Assembly (NCBI GenBank): GCA_026397725.1
Contig: JAPLUI010000319.1
Location: 16,081-80,080 of the forward strand
Direction: 5' to 3'
DNA: 64,000 nt
From: Verrucomicrobiota bacterium
Lineage (GTDB): Bacteria > Verrucomicrobiota > Verrucomicrobiia > Verrucomicrobiales > Akkermansiaceae
In this document: piece after piece, positions 63,584 through 64,000 of the stretch
Layout: every line of letters starts with the position of its first letter
Position numbering within the stretch: position 1 is the stretch's first letter
Program-made: the position numbers and the translations under genes
Notes under the pieces: generated by a model
Told to the model about the DNA's origin: nothing
What the model saw: only the letters and a program-made list of their open reading frames with translations
Databases searched by the model: none

Positions 63584-63681
63584 TCAATTCCCGCAAGCTC
63601 TTCTCCCACGGCGTCATCGAATTGCCGACGCGTGCCCGCGTCGCCCTGCGGGCAGCCTATGGCTGGCAATCTCTGTCATGA
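63520..63681 (+). CDS. Small protein of unknown function, element-associated
   Basis: 53 residues (MECVTNPTRKAD...GMINSRKLFSHGVIELPTRARVALRAAYGW); a start at 63499 is also possible. No family recognised. It overlaps the end of the integrase remnant in another frame, and its stop overlaps the next gene's ATG (ATGA at 63678-63681). That suggests a real, translationally coupled small gene of the former mobile element. Confidence 0.45.
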   Translation: MECVTNPTRKADTAYRCGRGMINSRKLFSHGVIELPTRARVALRAAYGWQSLS

Positions 63682-64000
63682 AGCGCACCTACAAACTGAT
63701 AGCCAGTCGCGGCAACGAGATTGTCTTCGACGAGCGCCTCCAAGCTGACAGCCCCCGCGACGCCCGCCGGGAAATGAAGAAACTGCTAGGCCTAGCAAGC
63801 CTCAGCGGCATCTTCTATTCGATCACCGAGATTCCCGTGGAGTTGATCCGCGAGATTGTCGATGCCAGGATTGCCGAACTCGCAGGCGGGGCCCCGCTCC
63901 AAACACCCGTGCCCGCCGCCGTGGAGGCCCTCGTGATGGAACGGCTCCAGCCAATCCTGCGCCGGCTGGCCACGCTCGAACAGGCACCCGCCGAAGAGCC
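63678..64000 (+). CDS. Unknown protein, 3' end outside window
   Basis: Open from the ATG at 63678 to the window edge (107 codons seen). It begins MKRTYKLIASRGNEIVFDER, continues with an amphipathic stretch (DARREMKKLLGLASLSGIFYSITEIPVELIREIVDARI) and then a second helical segment (EALVMERLQPILRRLATLE) that could form a coiled coil. Not recognised. It is coupled to the preceding small gene by a four-base overlap. Confidence 0.6.
   Translation, partial: MKRTYKLIASRGNEIVFDERLQADSPRDARREMKKLLGLASLSGIFYSITEIPVELIREIVDARIAELAGGAPLQTPVPAAVEALVMERLQPILRRLATLEQAPAEE

Overview
The window most likely comes from a Verrucomicrobiota chromosome or metagenome bin. It is GC-rich and carries several features typical of that phylum: autotransporter-type beta-strand repeats, zinc-ribbon Ser/Thr kinases joined to formylglycine-generating-enzyme-like (FGE) domains, hydrazine-synthase-alpha-like haem proteins, very long exported repeat proteins, and a C-terminal 'QRYFRIRR'-type tail. 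This placement is an inference from gene content. No rRNA gene or marker gene is present.

Region A (1-23.5 kb, minus strand) is one polysaccharide-degradation operon of nine tightly spaced genes (gaps of 9-31 bases). In transcription order it holds a GH78-type rhamnosidase paralogue that has lost its catalytic segment, a polysaccharide deacetylase with beta-strand repeats, two GH106-type proteins, a GH78-like enzyme with a discoidin domain, a SASA/CE6-type esterase, a GH141-like beta-helix protein with a PDZ domain, a GH29 alpha-L-fucosidase with a PDZ domain, and an intact-looking GH78 that runs off the left edge. The set suits a rhamnose- and fucose-containing, acetylated polysaccharide.

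Region B (23.6-25 kb) is a junk junction: a fragment of an MmeI-like DNA methyltransferase abuts a truncated copy of a MITE-like repeat whose full copy lies at 56.2 kb.

Region C (25-46.7 kb, plus strand) is an array of large repeat proteins. It opens with a kinase-FGE-ankyrin protein that is fused in frame, across a run of eleven C, to a POTRA/SurA-like secreted protein. It continues with tandemly duplicated exported ankyrin and Sel1 proteins and ends with a degenerate aspartyl-protease-ankyrin protein.

Region D (46.7-49.2 kb) is the most interesting part. It is a bacterial Ro60 (TROVE-vWA) gene preceded by a Y RNA that folds into a Ro-binding stem carrying a circularly permuted tRNA mimic. 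A second, minimal Ro-binding hairpin lies in the leader just before the Ro60 gene.

Region E (49.4-56.2 kb) holds a small exported protein, a BamA-like protein with five POTRA domains and no barrel, and a 1508-residue BspA-type leucine-rich-repeat surface protein with a C-type lectin domain. Region F (56.2-62.8 kb) holds the complete MITE-like element and two hydrazine-synthase-alpha-like cytochrome proteins, one ending in an FGE domain. Region G (63.2-64 kb) is a tRNA-Lys gene followed by a broken integrase remnant and two small element-type genes, so a mobile element probably used this tRNA.
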